Positions 36,272 to 42,642 of a DNA stretch of 64,000 nucleotides are shown piece after piece. The notes under the pieces are model-generated. The model did no database searches. It was not told where the DNA came from and was given only the letters and a program-made list of their open reading frames with translations. The stretch's first letter is position 1. Each line of letters opens with the position of its first letter. The translations under genes and the position numbers were made by a program. Source of the stretch: Pseudomonadales bacterium (GTDB lineage: Bacteria; Pseudomonadota; Gammaproteobacteria; Pseudomonadales; UBA5862); NCBI GenBank assembly GCA_024234215.1, contig JACKOQ010000003.1, forward strand, positions 1 through 64,000, given 5' to 3'.

Positions 36272-36932
36272 CCGTTTACAGATTCTGACCAACATCCGCC
36301 GCAGTCTGGGCCGCGATGCGCTGGCACCAGCGCAGCAGCAGCCGCTCGAAGCGGCACTGGCCGCACCCCAGCCCAATCTGATTCCGGCACAGACCCGCCT
36401 CAACGGCGCCGCACTGCTGGAACGCTTCGTCACCAAGGCCGAAGCAGCACTGGCCTCGGTGCAGCGGCTCGGCAACCTGGATGAACTGCCCGCCGCCATC
36501 GAGGCATACCTGCGCCAGCATCAGTTGCCCGCCGCGCTGACCGTGCCCGAATCGGGCCTGGCCGCCCTGCTCGGACCCCAGCCACTGCCCTTTGCACTGC
36601 TGCAACGCCCGGCGCGCAACGGCGATGCCGCCTGCCTGACCGGCTGCTTTGCCGCCATGGCCGAGACCGGCAGCGTGGTGCTGCGCTCCGGCGCCGAACT
36701 GCCGATCGGCAGCGGCTACCTGCCCGACAGCCATCTGGTGCTGCTGCGCAGTGAACAGATCGTCGACTGCTACGAGAGCCTGTGGCGCAAGGTGCGCGCC
36801 GAACTCGGCACGATGCCACGCAGCCTCAACTGGATCACCGGCCCGTCACGCAGTGCCGACATCGGCATGAGCATGCAGATGGGCGCCCACGGTCCGATCC
36901 GCCTGCACCTTCTGCTGCTGGAGTCGCCATGA
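36264..36932 (+). CDS. lutC: LutC-type LUD-domain subunit
   Basis: 222 residues, a single LUD (DUF162) domain: AAMAETGSVVLRSGAE and SRSADIGMSMQMGAHGPIRLHLLLL are characteristic. It overlaps lutB by 8 bases and the following methyltransferase by ATGA. It completes the LutABC complex; its exact catalytic share is not established. Confidence 0.9.
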   Translation: MSDRLQILTNIRRSLGRDALAPAQQQPLEAALAAPQPNLIPAQTRLNGAALLERFVTKAEAALASVQRLGNLDELPAAIEAYLRQHQLPAALTVPESGLAALLGPQPLPFALLQRPARNGDAACLTGCFAAMAETGSVVLRSGAELPIGSGYLPDSHLVLLRSEQIVDCYESLWRKVRAELGTMPRSLNWITGPSRSADIGMSMQMGAHGPIRLHLLLLESP

Positions 36933-37624
36933 GTCTGCACGACGCCCTGACCCGGCAGATTCAGCACCTGCTGCCCGGCGGCCGCATCACCCTCTGCCGC
37001 CCGCCGCTCTGCCGAGACATCGGCCTCTATCTGCTCGACGACCAGTGGCTGAGCGAGGGGCTGGCGCCGGAGATCGCCCAGGGCCTGATGGATGAACCGC
37101 CCTACTGGACGCTCTGCTGGGCCAGCGGCCATGCGCTGGCCCACTTCATTCTGCAACAACCGCACTGGGCGCGGGGCAAGCGGGTGCTCGACTTCGGTGC
37201 CGGCTCCGGCGTCGTCGCCATCGCCGCCGCCCTGGCCGGCGCCGCACGGGTCTATGCCTGCGACATCGATCCGCTGGCGCAGCTGGCGATCCGCACCAAT
37301 GCCGAGTTCAACGGCGTCGCGGTCGAACCGATCACCACCCTCGATGAACTGCCGGAGCCGATCGATCTGGTGACTGCCGCCGATGTGCTCTACGACCTGC
37401 AGAACCATGCGCTCTTTCCACGGCTGATGCAGCTTGGCGAAGCGTTGCTGCTGGCCGATTCGCGCTTCAAGCAGCCGCCCACCGCCGGGTTTGAGCTGAT
37501 CGACCAACTCGAAGTGCCGCCCTGGCCCGATGTCGACAGCTTCGCCGACTTCAACCGGGTGCGCCTCTATCGCCATCAGCGCGCTGGCGTCGGCCACTCA
37601 ACTCCAGCCGTCACAAGGGGATGA
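36929..37624 (+). CDS. METTL20/PrmA-like class I SAM methyltransferase
   Basis: 231 residues. SAM-binding motif I is VLDFGAGSGVVAIAAA and the acidic strand end CDIDPLAQLAIRTNAEFNG; WASGHALAHF precedes it. This arrangement matches the ETF-beta lysine methyltransferase (METTL20) and PrmA group. Overlaps by 4 bases with lutC upstream. A protein-lysine methyltransferase acting on an electron-transfer flavoprotein is a reasonable guess given the lactate-oxidation context, but this is inference. Confidence 0.75.
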   Translation: MSLHDALTRQIQHLLPGGRITLCRPPLCRDIGLYLLDDQWLSEGLAPEIAQGLMDEPPYWTLCWASGHALAHFILQQPHWARGKRVLDFGAGSGVVAIAAALAGAARVYACDIDPLAQLAIRTNAEFNGVAVEPITTLDELPEPIDLVTAADVLYDLQNHALFPRLMQLGEALLLADSRFKQPPTAGFELIDQLEVPPWPDVDSFADFNRVRLYRHQRAGVGHSTPAVTRG

Positions 37625-37629
37625 CGCCA

Positions 37630-38706
37630 ATGCTGATCTTCAGACAACTGTTCGACCAGGAATCCTCGACCTACAGCTACCTGCTGGGCGACAGCACCGC
37701 CGGTGAGGCGATCCTGATCGACCCGGTGTTCGAGCAGTACCGCCGCGACCGCGCGCTGCTCGATGAACTCGGCCTGCGGCTGGTGCAGGTCATCGACACC
37801 CACTGTCATGCCGACCATGTCACCGCCGCCTGGCTGTTCAAGCAGCAGACCGGCGCCCAGATCGGCATCAGCGCCCACAGCGGCGTCGAGGGGGCCGACC
37901 GCCCACTGCGACATGGCGACCAGATCCGCTTCGGCAGCCGCTTCGTCTCGGTTCGTGAGACCCCCGGCCACACCGACGGCTGCCTGACCTATGTGCTCGA
38001 TGACGAACGCATGGCCTTCACCGGCGATGCACTGCTGGTGCGAGGCTGTGGCCGCACCGACTTCCAGCAGGGCGATGCCCGGACCATGTACCGCTCGATC
38101 AAGACCCAGATCTTCTCGCTGCCCGACACCACCCTGCTCTACCCCGCCCACGACTACCGCGGCATCACCGTCACCACCGTCGCCGAAGAGCGACAGTTCA
38201 ACCCACGACTGGGCGGCCACATCAGCGAAGATGACTTCGTCGGCTACATGCACAACCTCGGCCTGCCCCATCCCCGACAGATCGACATCGCCGTGCCGGC
38301 CAACCTGCGCTGCGGCCGGCCGCAAGATGACAGCGCGCCGGACCAGGGCCCGACCTGGGCGCCACTGCTCTACACCTTCAGCGGCATCTGGGAGATCGAC
38401 CCGCAGTGGCTCGAAGAGCATCTGCGCGCCGTGCAGATCATCGACGTGCGCGAACCCGATGAATTCACCGGTCCACTCGGCCACATTCCCGGTGCCCGCT
38501 CGATTCCGCTCGGTCAACTGGCCGAGCGGGTTGCCGAGATCGACCGCAACACGCCGGTAGTCACCGTCTGCCGCGCCGGCGGACGGTCGGCCCAGGCCAC
38601 CGTCATCCTGCGCCGCGCCGGCATCGATCAGGCGGCCAACCTGGCTGGCGGCATGCTGCGCTGGCGCTCGCGTGGCTTCAGCGTGGTGGGTGGGTTCAGG
38701 GATTGA
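37630..38706 (+). CDS. Persulfide dioxygenase (ETHE1-like) fused to a rhodanese domain
   Basis: 358 residues. Residues 1-~240 are a metallo-beta-lactamase fold with THCHADHVTAAW (metal site), ETPGHTDGCLTYVL, FTGDALLVRGCGRTDFQ and YPAHDY, the ETHE1 pattern binding one Fe(II). The C-terminal ~110 residues are a rhodanese domain with active-site cysteine in VTVCRAGGRSAQA. The product should oxidise glutathione persulfide to sulfite and exchange sulfane sulfur with thiosulfate. ATG 37630 has AAGGGG 9 bases upstream; ATG 37621 would overlap the methyltransferase stop (ATGA) and is the alternative. Last gene of the lutABC operon. Confidence 0.88.
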   Translation: MLIFRQLFDQESSTYSYLLGDSTAGEAILIDPVFEQYRRDRALLDELGLRLVQVIDTHCHADHVTAAWLFKQQTGAQIGISAHSGVEGADRPLRHGDQIRFGSRFVSVRETPGHTDGCLTYVLDDERMAFTGDALLVRGCGRTDFQQGDARTMYRSIKTQIFSLPDTTLLYPAHDYRGITVTTVAEERQFNPRLGGHISEDDFVGYMHNLGLPHPRQIDIAVPANLRCGRPQDDSAPDQGPTWAPLLYTFSGIWEIDPQWLEEHLRAVQIIDVREPDEFTGPLGHIPGARSIPLGQLAERVAEIDRNTPVVTVCRAGGRSAQATVILRRAGIDQAANLAGGMLRWRSRGFSVVGGFRD

Positions 38707-38827
38707 ACGGCGGAGTCGAGCAACGCGGCATCGTGCAGCAATGCACCGAAAAGACGACCGCTTTCTTTGGCGTATCGATCCCAGCTGAAACGGATTGAGC
38801 TTCCCCCGAAATTTCGTCTTCCAAGGA

Positions 38828-38899
38828 GAATTGCAAAGAATTGGGGACACAAAGAATTGGGGACAGACCCAAAGAATTGCAAAGAATTGGGGACAGACC
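38828..38899 (+). repeat. Tandem AAAGAATTGGGGACA-type units
   Basis: Three imperfect copies of a unit built from GAATTGCAAAGAATTGGGG and ACAGACC: AAAGAATTGGGGAC recurs at about 38834, 38851 and 38881. The last copy forms the left arm of the hairpin at 38885-38967. Probably made by repeated insertion or slippage of the same element. Confidence 0.75.
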
Positions 38900-38967
38900 A
38901 CGGTTTCCCGTTACGGTTTTCTGCCAAAACGGAGCGGAAACCAGGAAACCGTGGTCTGTCCCCAATT
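38885..38967. repeat. REP-like hairpin element, copy A (perfect 24-bp inverted repeat)
   Basis: The left arm 38885-38908 (core GGGGACAGACCACGG) is the exact reverse complement of 38944-38967. Between them a second, inner dyad reads CGGTTTT-CTGCC-AAAACGG. The whole can fold as one long cruciform. Copy B at 41384-41464 has the same interior and orientation. The GGGGACAGACC/GGTCTGTCCCC core is reminiscent of repeats mobilised by REP-associated tyrosine transposases, but no transposase gene is in the window. Confidence 0.85.
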
Positions 38968-39066
38968 CCCGCCACCTCCGCTCCGCAGGTGATCTCCGTT
39001 GGCTCTACTAGGCTGGATTTCTCTAAGTGAACAGTATTGGGTCTGTCCCCGATTCTTGCCCGATTC

Positions 39067-39135
39067 TTGCTGACCGGCACGCCAGCCGGCGTCACCGCGC
39101 TGCAACCGGGCGACCAGTTGCGGTTGACTTGGCCC
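39067..39135 (+). pseudogene. Relic of a fumarylacetoacetate-hydrolase-family gene (3' fragment)
   Basis: A short frame reads LLTGTPAGVTALQPGDQLRLTW. TGTPAGV...L.PGD is the C-terminal signature of the FAH family (FahA/HpaG/fumarylpyruvate hydrolase). Nothing FAH-like lies upstream: the sequence changes abruptly into a repeated CCCGATTCTTG and the GGTCTGTCCCC motif. This looks like a gene cut by insertion or deletion at the repeat. Confidence 0.55.
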
Positions 39136-39263
39136 AGTACCAGTGGCAGGACGAGGTGGCGGCAGGCTGAGGCTTGTTATCCTTGGCTGCACGCCCTTTG
39201 CTTGCCGCTCACCTCGTGCGGCCGATGATCGCACCGGAAAAAGAGAAATCAGAGCGCGGAAAT

Positions 39264-39341
39264 GGCGACAGACCATGGTTCATTCAATATCGCAGTTTGG
39301 AAAGCGCCTTGATCAAGAATGGGAAACCGTGGTCTGTCCCC
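39264..39341. repeat. REP-like hairpin element C, same ends but different interior
   Basis: GACAGACCATGGTT at the left and AACCGTGGTCTGTC at the right are inverted copies of the ends of elements A and B, with one mismatch. The 50-base interior is unrelated to A and B. So the terminal inverted repeats, not the interior, define the family. Confidence 0.7.
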
Positions 39342-39413
39342 GATTCTCTTCCAGAGCCAGCACTAATGCTTGCTCCCTTATCACACATCAGCATTCTCGT
39401 ACTCTCCTTTGCG

Positions 39414-39482
39414 CGCTAACGTGGGCTTGAGCTGCGCTGGAGCGCGTAGCGCGGAGGCGTCAGCTCGAAGCGTTGGTTAGGC
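39414..39482 (-). other. Integron attC site 1 (after the DUF1993 cassette gene)
   Basis: On the minus strand the site begins GCCTAAC (fits RYYYAAC), directly after the DUF1993 stop region. It contains the dyad GAGCTG-A-CGC / GCG-CAGCTC with one unpaired base, and ends GTTAGCG. The last two bases of the GTTRRRY core deviate, so this outermost site may be degenerate. It is the left end of the recognisable array. Confidence 0.7.
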
Positions 39483-39483
39483 C

Positions 39484-39999
39484 TCACCGCTCCTGCCTCA
39501 CATGAGGCATTAGGAAGGCCATGAAGTCCGCCTTGCCGAGCGGGACGCCTAGCTTTCTAAAGATCGCGTATGTCGTGGTGATATGGAAGTAGAAATTAGG
39601 GAGCAGATAATCGCTCACGTACAGTCGCGCGGTTGTCTCGCAGTATAGTCCCGGCCCAAGCGATGTGTGCTTGACCTCGTCCAACTTCGAATCGCTTACG
39701 TCGACCGTCCGAAGTAGCGCTCTGGTTTGCGCTATATAGGAGCGAGCGATAGTAATTGACGATACAGTAGGGTCCAAGTTCTCCGTAGGTAGGCCGGAAC
39801 ACCACTGGGTAAAGCCAAGGGGTTGGTTGCATGCAAAGGCAATTTGGGTTCCCAAAGGGAACATGTCAGGCGCTAATCGTTCCAGCAGCGACACATCAAT
39901 ATCGGAAAGATGCTTCTCCGCTACATCGAGTATGTGAGCAAGTGTTTCTAGGCGCGTTTCGAATATGCGCTTGATGTCGGCAATTTCTGTGCGTCCCAT
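39484..39999 (-). CDS. DUF1993-family protein, integron cassette gene
   Basis: 171 residues, soluble and mostly helical. The C-terminal YFHITTTYAIFRKLGVPLGKADFM is the hallmark of DUF1993, a DinB-like four-helix family. GC content is lower than in flanking chromosomal genes. ATG 39999 has GAGG 6 bases upstream; ATG 40023, which lies just behind the attC core GTTAGGC, is the alternative. The gene is followed directly by attC site 1 and preceded by attC site 2, so it is a complete cassette. Function of DUF1993 is unknown. Confidence 0.85.
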   Translation of the reverse strand: MGRTEIADIKRIFETRLETLAHILDVAEKHLSDIDVSLLERLAPDMFPLGTQIAFACNQPLGFTQWCSGLPTENLDPTVSSITIARSYIAQTRALLRTVDVSDSKLDEVKHTSLGPGLYCETTARLYVSDYLLPNFYFHITTTYAIFRKLGVPLGKADFMAFLMPHVRQER

Positions 40000-40026
40000 T
40001 CGGCCCTCTCTCAGTTCTCTCATGAT

Positions 40027-40086
40027 GCCTAACGCCTGAATTAAGCCGCGCCGCGAAGCGGCGTCGGCTTGAATGAATTGTTAAAC
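40027..40086 (-). other. Integron attC site 2, canonical 60-bp element
   Basis: On the minus strand it runs from GTTTAAC (RYYYAAC) to GTTAGGC (GTTRRRY) in exactly 60 bases. The centre is the perfect hairpin CGCCGC-TTCG-GCGGCG. Flanking blocks CAAGCCGA and CGGCTTAATTCAGGC pair with an extra base on one side, as in functional attC sites. From memory it closely resembles the attC of aadA-type resistance cassettes. It begins one base after the stop codon of gene 40088-40693. Confidence 0.93.
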
Positions 40087-40087
40087 A

Positions 40088-40693
40088 TCAGCCCGCACCC
40101 CTACCTCTTGCCCAATTGACCAACTTCTTGATGTCAATACCAAGTCCAGCGAAATTAGGTTCGAGAATCAATGCATCGACGATAGCGCCATGCTCACCCT
40201 TGCGCTGCTCTCGAACTATGGTGAAGTCTTTGATCGCATGGCCTTGCTTGATGTCATGAAAGATCTTCTCTAAGAGCACGACCACATCGTTTGGGCTTTT
40301 GCATATGTCTCTGATCTTAAGAAAAATAAGAGAATCTTTGATCTCCTCAAATGGCTTCCGATTCTCTGGTTTTTCCTCAAGCGGCCCTGGGTCTTGCGAA
40401 TTAATGAAGTATTGAGGATGAATTGTTGTTATAAGAAGTGCTGGTAGCACCATGCCTGGATTCTGACCATTTATCTTTACCCAAGAAAGAACTTCGGAGC
40501 CGAAATGACTATCCGGAAGACCTTTGACCATGACAGCGTCATTCTGAGAGCAGAACGTTGCGATTCGCTCAGCGTTTGCTTTCAGGGTGTTTGAGATTGG
40601 CTCATCCCAGTTGTAGTAGTCGAGCACATAGATGTAGTAAGAGCGTGACTCTGAGAGCGGGATCTCAGATACGGAGTTTACGTAGAGCCCCAT
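40088..40693 (-). CDS. Uncharacterised integron cassette protein, 201 residues
   Basis: I recognise no family. The protein is soluble, with no signal peptide or TM helix. It has an N-terminal YYIYVLDYYNWDEPIS region, AERIATFCSQNDAVMVKG (possibly a beta-alpha unit) and an alternating helical C-terminal half with LLEKIFHDIKQGHAIKDF. Low GC and codon use set it apart from neighbours. ATG 40693 is preceded by AGGGGAAG. It is flanked by attC site 3 upstream and followed immediately by attC site 2, so it is a full cassette. Antiphage or stress roles are common for such cassettes, but nothing in the sequence shows one. Confidence 0.8.
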   Translation of the reverse strand: MGLYVNSVSEIPLSESRSYYIYVLDYYNWDEPISNTLKANAERIATFCSQNDAVMVKGLPDSHFGSEVLSWVKINGQNPGMVLPALLITTIHPQYFINSQDPGPLEEKPENRKPFEEIKDSLIFLKIRDICKSPNDVVVLLEKIFHDIKQGHAIKDFTIVREQRKGEHGAIVDALILEPNFAGLGIDIKKLVNWARGRGAG

Positions 40694-40709
40694 CGAATCT
40701 TCCCCTGAT

Positions 40710-40796
40710 GTCTAACGTAGAGCTAACCGGCGCTGCGCGGCTTTATCGCGCAGCGTCCAGCGACCAAAGGGAGCGAGGTTGAGCGCCATGTTGGGC
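40710..40796 (-). other. Integron attC site 3, 87 bp
   Basis: On the minus strand it runs from GCCCAAC to GTTAGAC, both matching the consensus cores. The centre holds a perfect 9-bp hairpin CGCTGCGCG / CGCGCAGCG, and GCTCAACC / GGTTAGC pair with one bulged base near the ends, the L'/L'' arrangement. It lies between the stop of gene 40802-41161 and the start of gene 40088-40693. Confidence 0.9.
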
Positions 40797-40801
40797 ATGC
40801 A

Positions 40802-41161
40802 CTAGTTCTTACTTTTTCTTGCGCTACACAATGTCGTTGAGAGACCGCGATTCAATTTTATTTCTGTGCCCGCCTTAACGTAGCAAGCAATGGTCTTTTC
40901 CGAATTTACCGAACCGGCGCAGAGTTCAACGGCGATGCCGCGAATAATGCCTTCATCTATTTTGGAAATGAGTCCATAGCACTTTGCGGGCTCGGGCGTC
41001 CATGCTCCGGAGCAAAGCTCAGTCCCCGACCCGATATTGATCTCAGGGTCTATTTTGGTGACATCGTTCAAACAGTCGATTGGGTCATAAGCGAACGCGG
41101 CAGTACTGTAAACCATTGCGAAAGTAAGACAAATAGCGCTTAGAGCTCCGGTTCTGGGCAT
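40802..41161 (-). CDS. Secreted cysteine-repeat protein, integron cassette gene
   Basis: 119 residues with a clear signal peptide (ALSAICLTFAMVYSTAAFA). The mature part of about 95 residues is three imperfect repeats, each beginning with Cys and ending in LC: C...NIGSGTELCSG, C...IIRGIAVELCAG, C...NRGLSTTLCSA. Six cysteines suggest three disulfides in the periplasm or outside. ATG 41161 has GGAGGG about 9 bases upstream. It sits between attC-like site 4 and attC site 3. I know no family for it. Confidence 0.8.
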   Translation of the reverse strand: MPRTGALSAICLTFAMVYSTAAFAYDPIDCLNDVTKIDPEINIGSGTELCSGAWTPEPAKCYGLISKIDEGIIRGIAVELCAGSVNSEKTIACYVKAGTEIKLNRGLSTTLCSARKSKN

Positions 41162-41185
41162 TTATCGTTCCCTCCTTATTTGCAT

Positions 41186-41278
41186 GCCCAACTATAAATG
41201 GACACCCCAAAAGGTGGCTTGTTTTACACCTTGCGGGTGTCTAATATTTTGCCGGGCAAGGCTATACCGAGGTTAAGC
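41186..41278 (-). other. Integron attC-like site 4, 93 bp
   Basis: Read on the minus strand it begins GCTTAAC (RYYYAAC) and ends GTTGGGC (GTTRRRY), 7 bases before the ribosome site of gene 40802-41161. The centre has the dyad AGACACCCGCAAGGTG / CACCTTTTGGGGTGTCC. It would be the attC of a further upstream cassette, but no gene is visible there. Confidence 0.75.
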
Positions 41279-41574
41279 GTCATGTCAAACGTGGTAGTAC
41301 ACCCCAAAATGATTGTCGACCACGCCTCCGGCGGGGCATCCAAGCCGAAGCTGCTGGATGAGGTACGGCCCACATCCCGTATTTTGGGGACAGACCACGG
41401 TTTCCCGTTACGGTTTTCTGCCAAAACGGAGCGGAAACCAGGAAACCGTGGTCTGACTCCAATTCAATTTCTTCAACTGTTGCACTTGAAGCTTGAAACC
41501 GCCCTTCGTGACAACCCCGTTCGAAACTGATATTCATATTTGATTTCGTTTTATTTCATATATGGCAATCAAAC
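41279..41574. other. Right edge of the cassette array, no gene seen
   Basis: The stretch after attC-like site 4 holds hairpin copy B (41384-41464) and about 100 bases leading to the DUF4239 gene. If site 4 once closed a cassette, its gene has been lost or replaced here by the hairpin. I see no attI and no integrase fragment. Confidence 0.6.
41384..41464. repeat. REP-like hairpin element, copy B
   Basis: The same interior as copy A, base for base, between TTGGGGACAGACCACGGTTTCC on the left and GGAAACCGTGGTCTG on the right. Only the outer right end differs (GACTCC in place of GTCCCC). It has the same orientation as copy A, about 2.5 kb away on the other side of the cassettes. Confidence 0.85.
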
Positions 41575-42351
41575 ATGACGCTGACATTCATCGCTTCACT
41601 TTCTGCGGCCGGTCTGTTCCTTGGCATGCTGACGCTTTTTGAAGCGGGCAGGTCCGTTGGCAGAATGCGACTGATGCGCGACCCGGACGGCGCCGCGACC
41701 AGTGCCGGACCGGCCGAAGCCGCGGTATTCGGCTTGCTCGGCCTGCTCCTGGCCTTCACATTCTCGGGTGCCGCATCGAGATTTGAAGTCCGACGACACT
41801 TGGTCACCGAAGAAGCCAACGCGATCGGAACGGCCTACCTGCGGATCGACCTGCTGCCGAGCGACGCGCAGCCGGAAATGCGGCAGTTGTTTCGTCGCTA
41901 TCTTGACGATCGGGTAGAGAGTCATCGGCACCCTGAGGACGCGACTGCCACTCAAGCACGATCATCCGACGCAACGGCTTTGCAGGCACGGATCTGGGCG
42001 ATGGCCATATCTGCGAGCCAACGAGATGCCTCCGGGAATGCGGCGAAGGTCCTGCTCCCCGCGTTGAACGAGATGTTCGACATCACGACGACCAGAGTCA
42101 TGGCAACGGAGAATCATCCGCCACGCGTCATCTTTGTTCTGCTCGCAGGCTTGAGCCTCGTCAGTTCCCTGCTTGTCGGCTACGTCACGAGCGCGACCAA
42201 GACGCGAAACTGGACTCCATTGCTGATTCTGGCCGCAACCCTGTCTCTCACCTTTTATGTGATCCTCGATCTTGAGTTTCCACGCCAGGGCATGATCCGC
42301 GTTGACGCGACAGACCACATTCTTGCCGAACTCCGGAAAACCATGCGGTGA
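41575..42351 (+). CDS. DUF4239 (bestrophin-like domain) membrane protein
   Basis: 258 residues with four hydrophobic segments: one at the extreme N-terminus (FIASLSAAGLFLGMLTLF), one near residues 45-65 (EAAVFGLLGLLLAFTFSG) and two close to the C-terminus (VIFVLLAGLSLVSSLLVGYV and LLILAATLSLTFYVILDLEFP). The long cytoplasmic loop with RHLVTEEANAIGTAYLR is typical of DUF4239, which is related to bestrophin-like anion channels. It is the first chromosomal-looking gene to the right of the cassette array. Actual ion or role unknown. Confidence 0.8.
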   Translation: MTLTFIASLSAAGLFLGMLTLFEAGRSVGRMRLMRDPDGAATSAGPAEAAVFGLLGLLLAFTFSGAASRFEVRRHLVTEEANAIGTAYLRIDLLPSDAQPEMRQLFRRYLDDRVESHRHPEDATATQARSSDATALQARIWAMAISASQRDASGNAAKVLLPALNEMFDITTTRVMATENHPPRVIFVLLAGLSLVSSLLVGYVTSATKTRNWTPLLILAATLSLTFYVILDLEFPRQGMIRVDATDHILAELRKTMR

Positions 42352-42642
42352 GTTTGCATTGCGTGCGCCAAAAACTGTTTGCCCGTCCGCCAGCCAAAAG
42401 CCGATGATCGAGTCTGAGCGCGTTTCCTTTTCGATCCTGTTTCCCCGTTTTTCCCTGCTCTGATCGGCCGGAGAGTGACTGGCAAGCCAAAGGCATCAAT
42501 GCCCGCCTGGAGCCGCCATTCGATCTGGAGCAATTGCACCATCTGACGACGCCGTGACACGGTGATCGAACCTCATCTTTGCGCATACGGAGCATGACTA
42601 CTCTCTTTATAATGGCCCGCTTCATCCCAATGTGTGCCAAGA

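Larger units (their letters stand above)
38707..39413. other. Gene-poor repeat zone at the left edge of the cassette array
   Basis: About 700 bases without an intact gene. It contains, from left to right, a tandem run of AAAGAATTGGGGACA units (38828-38899), a perfect 24-bp inverted repeat (38885-38967), an isolated inverse copy of the same core (TTGGGTCTGTCCCC near 39038-39050), a doubled CCCGATTCTTG, a relic of an FAH-family hydrolase and a third hairpin (39264-39341). Short open frames here only read through the repeats. Confidence 0.7.

Noticed and set aside
34712..36499. A 595-residue frame antisense to lutB and the start of lutC
   Set aside because: Composition follows the opposite-strand codons; no recognisable motif and no ribosome site.
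38828..38970. Possible CRISPR-like array
   Set aside because: The repeats are adjacent and imperfect, without unique spacers of regular length; the pattern fits a hairpin element with tandem partial copies.
38767..39030. Short open frames across the GGGGACAGACC repeats
   Set aside because: They only translate the repeated elements and lack ribosome sites; not genes.
39361..39420. A possible attI or integrase remnant left of the array
   Set aside because: Only the end of attC site 1 is recognisable; no tyrosine-recombinase motif is seen in any frame.
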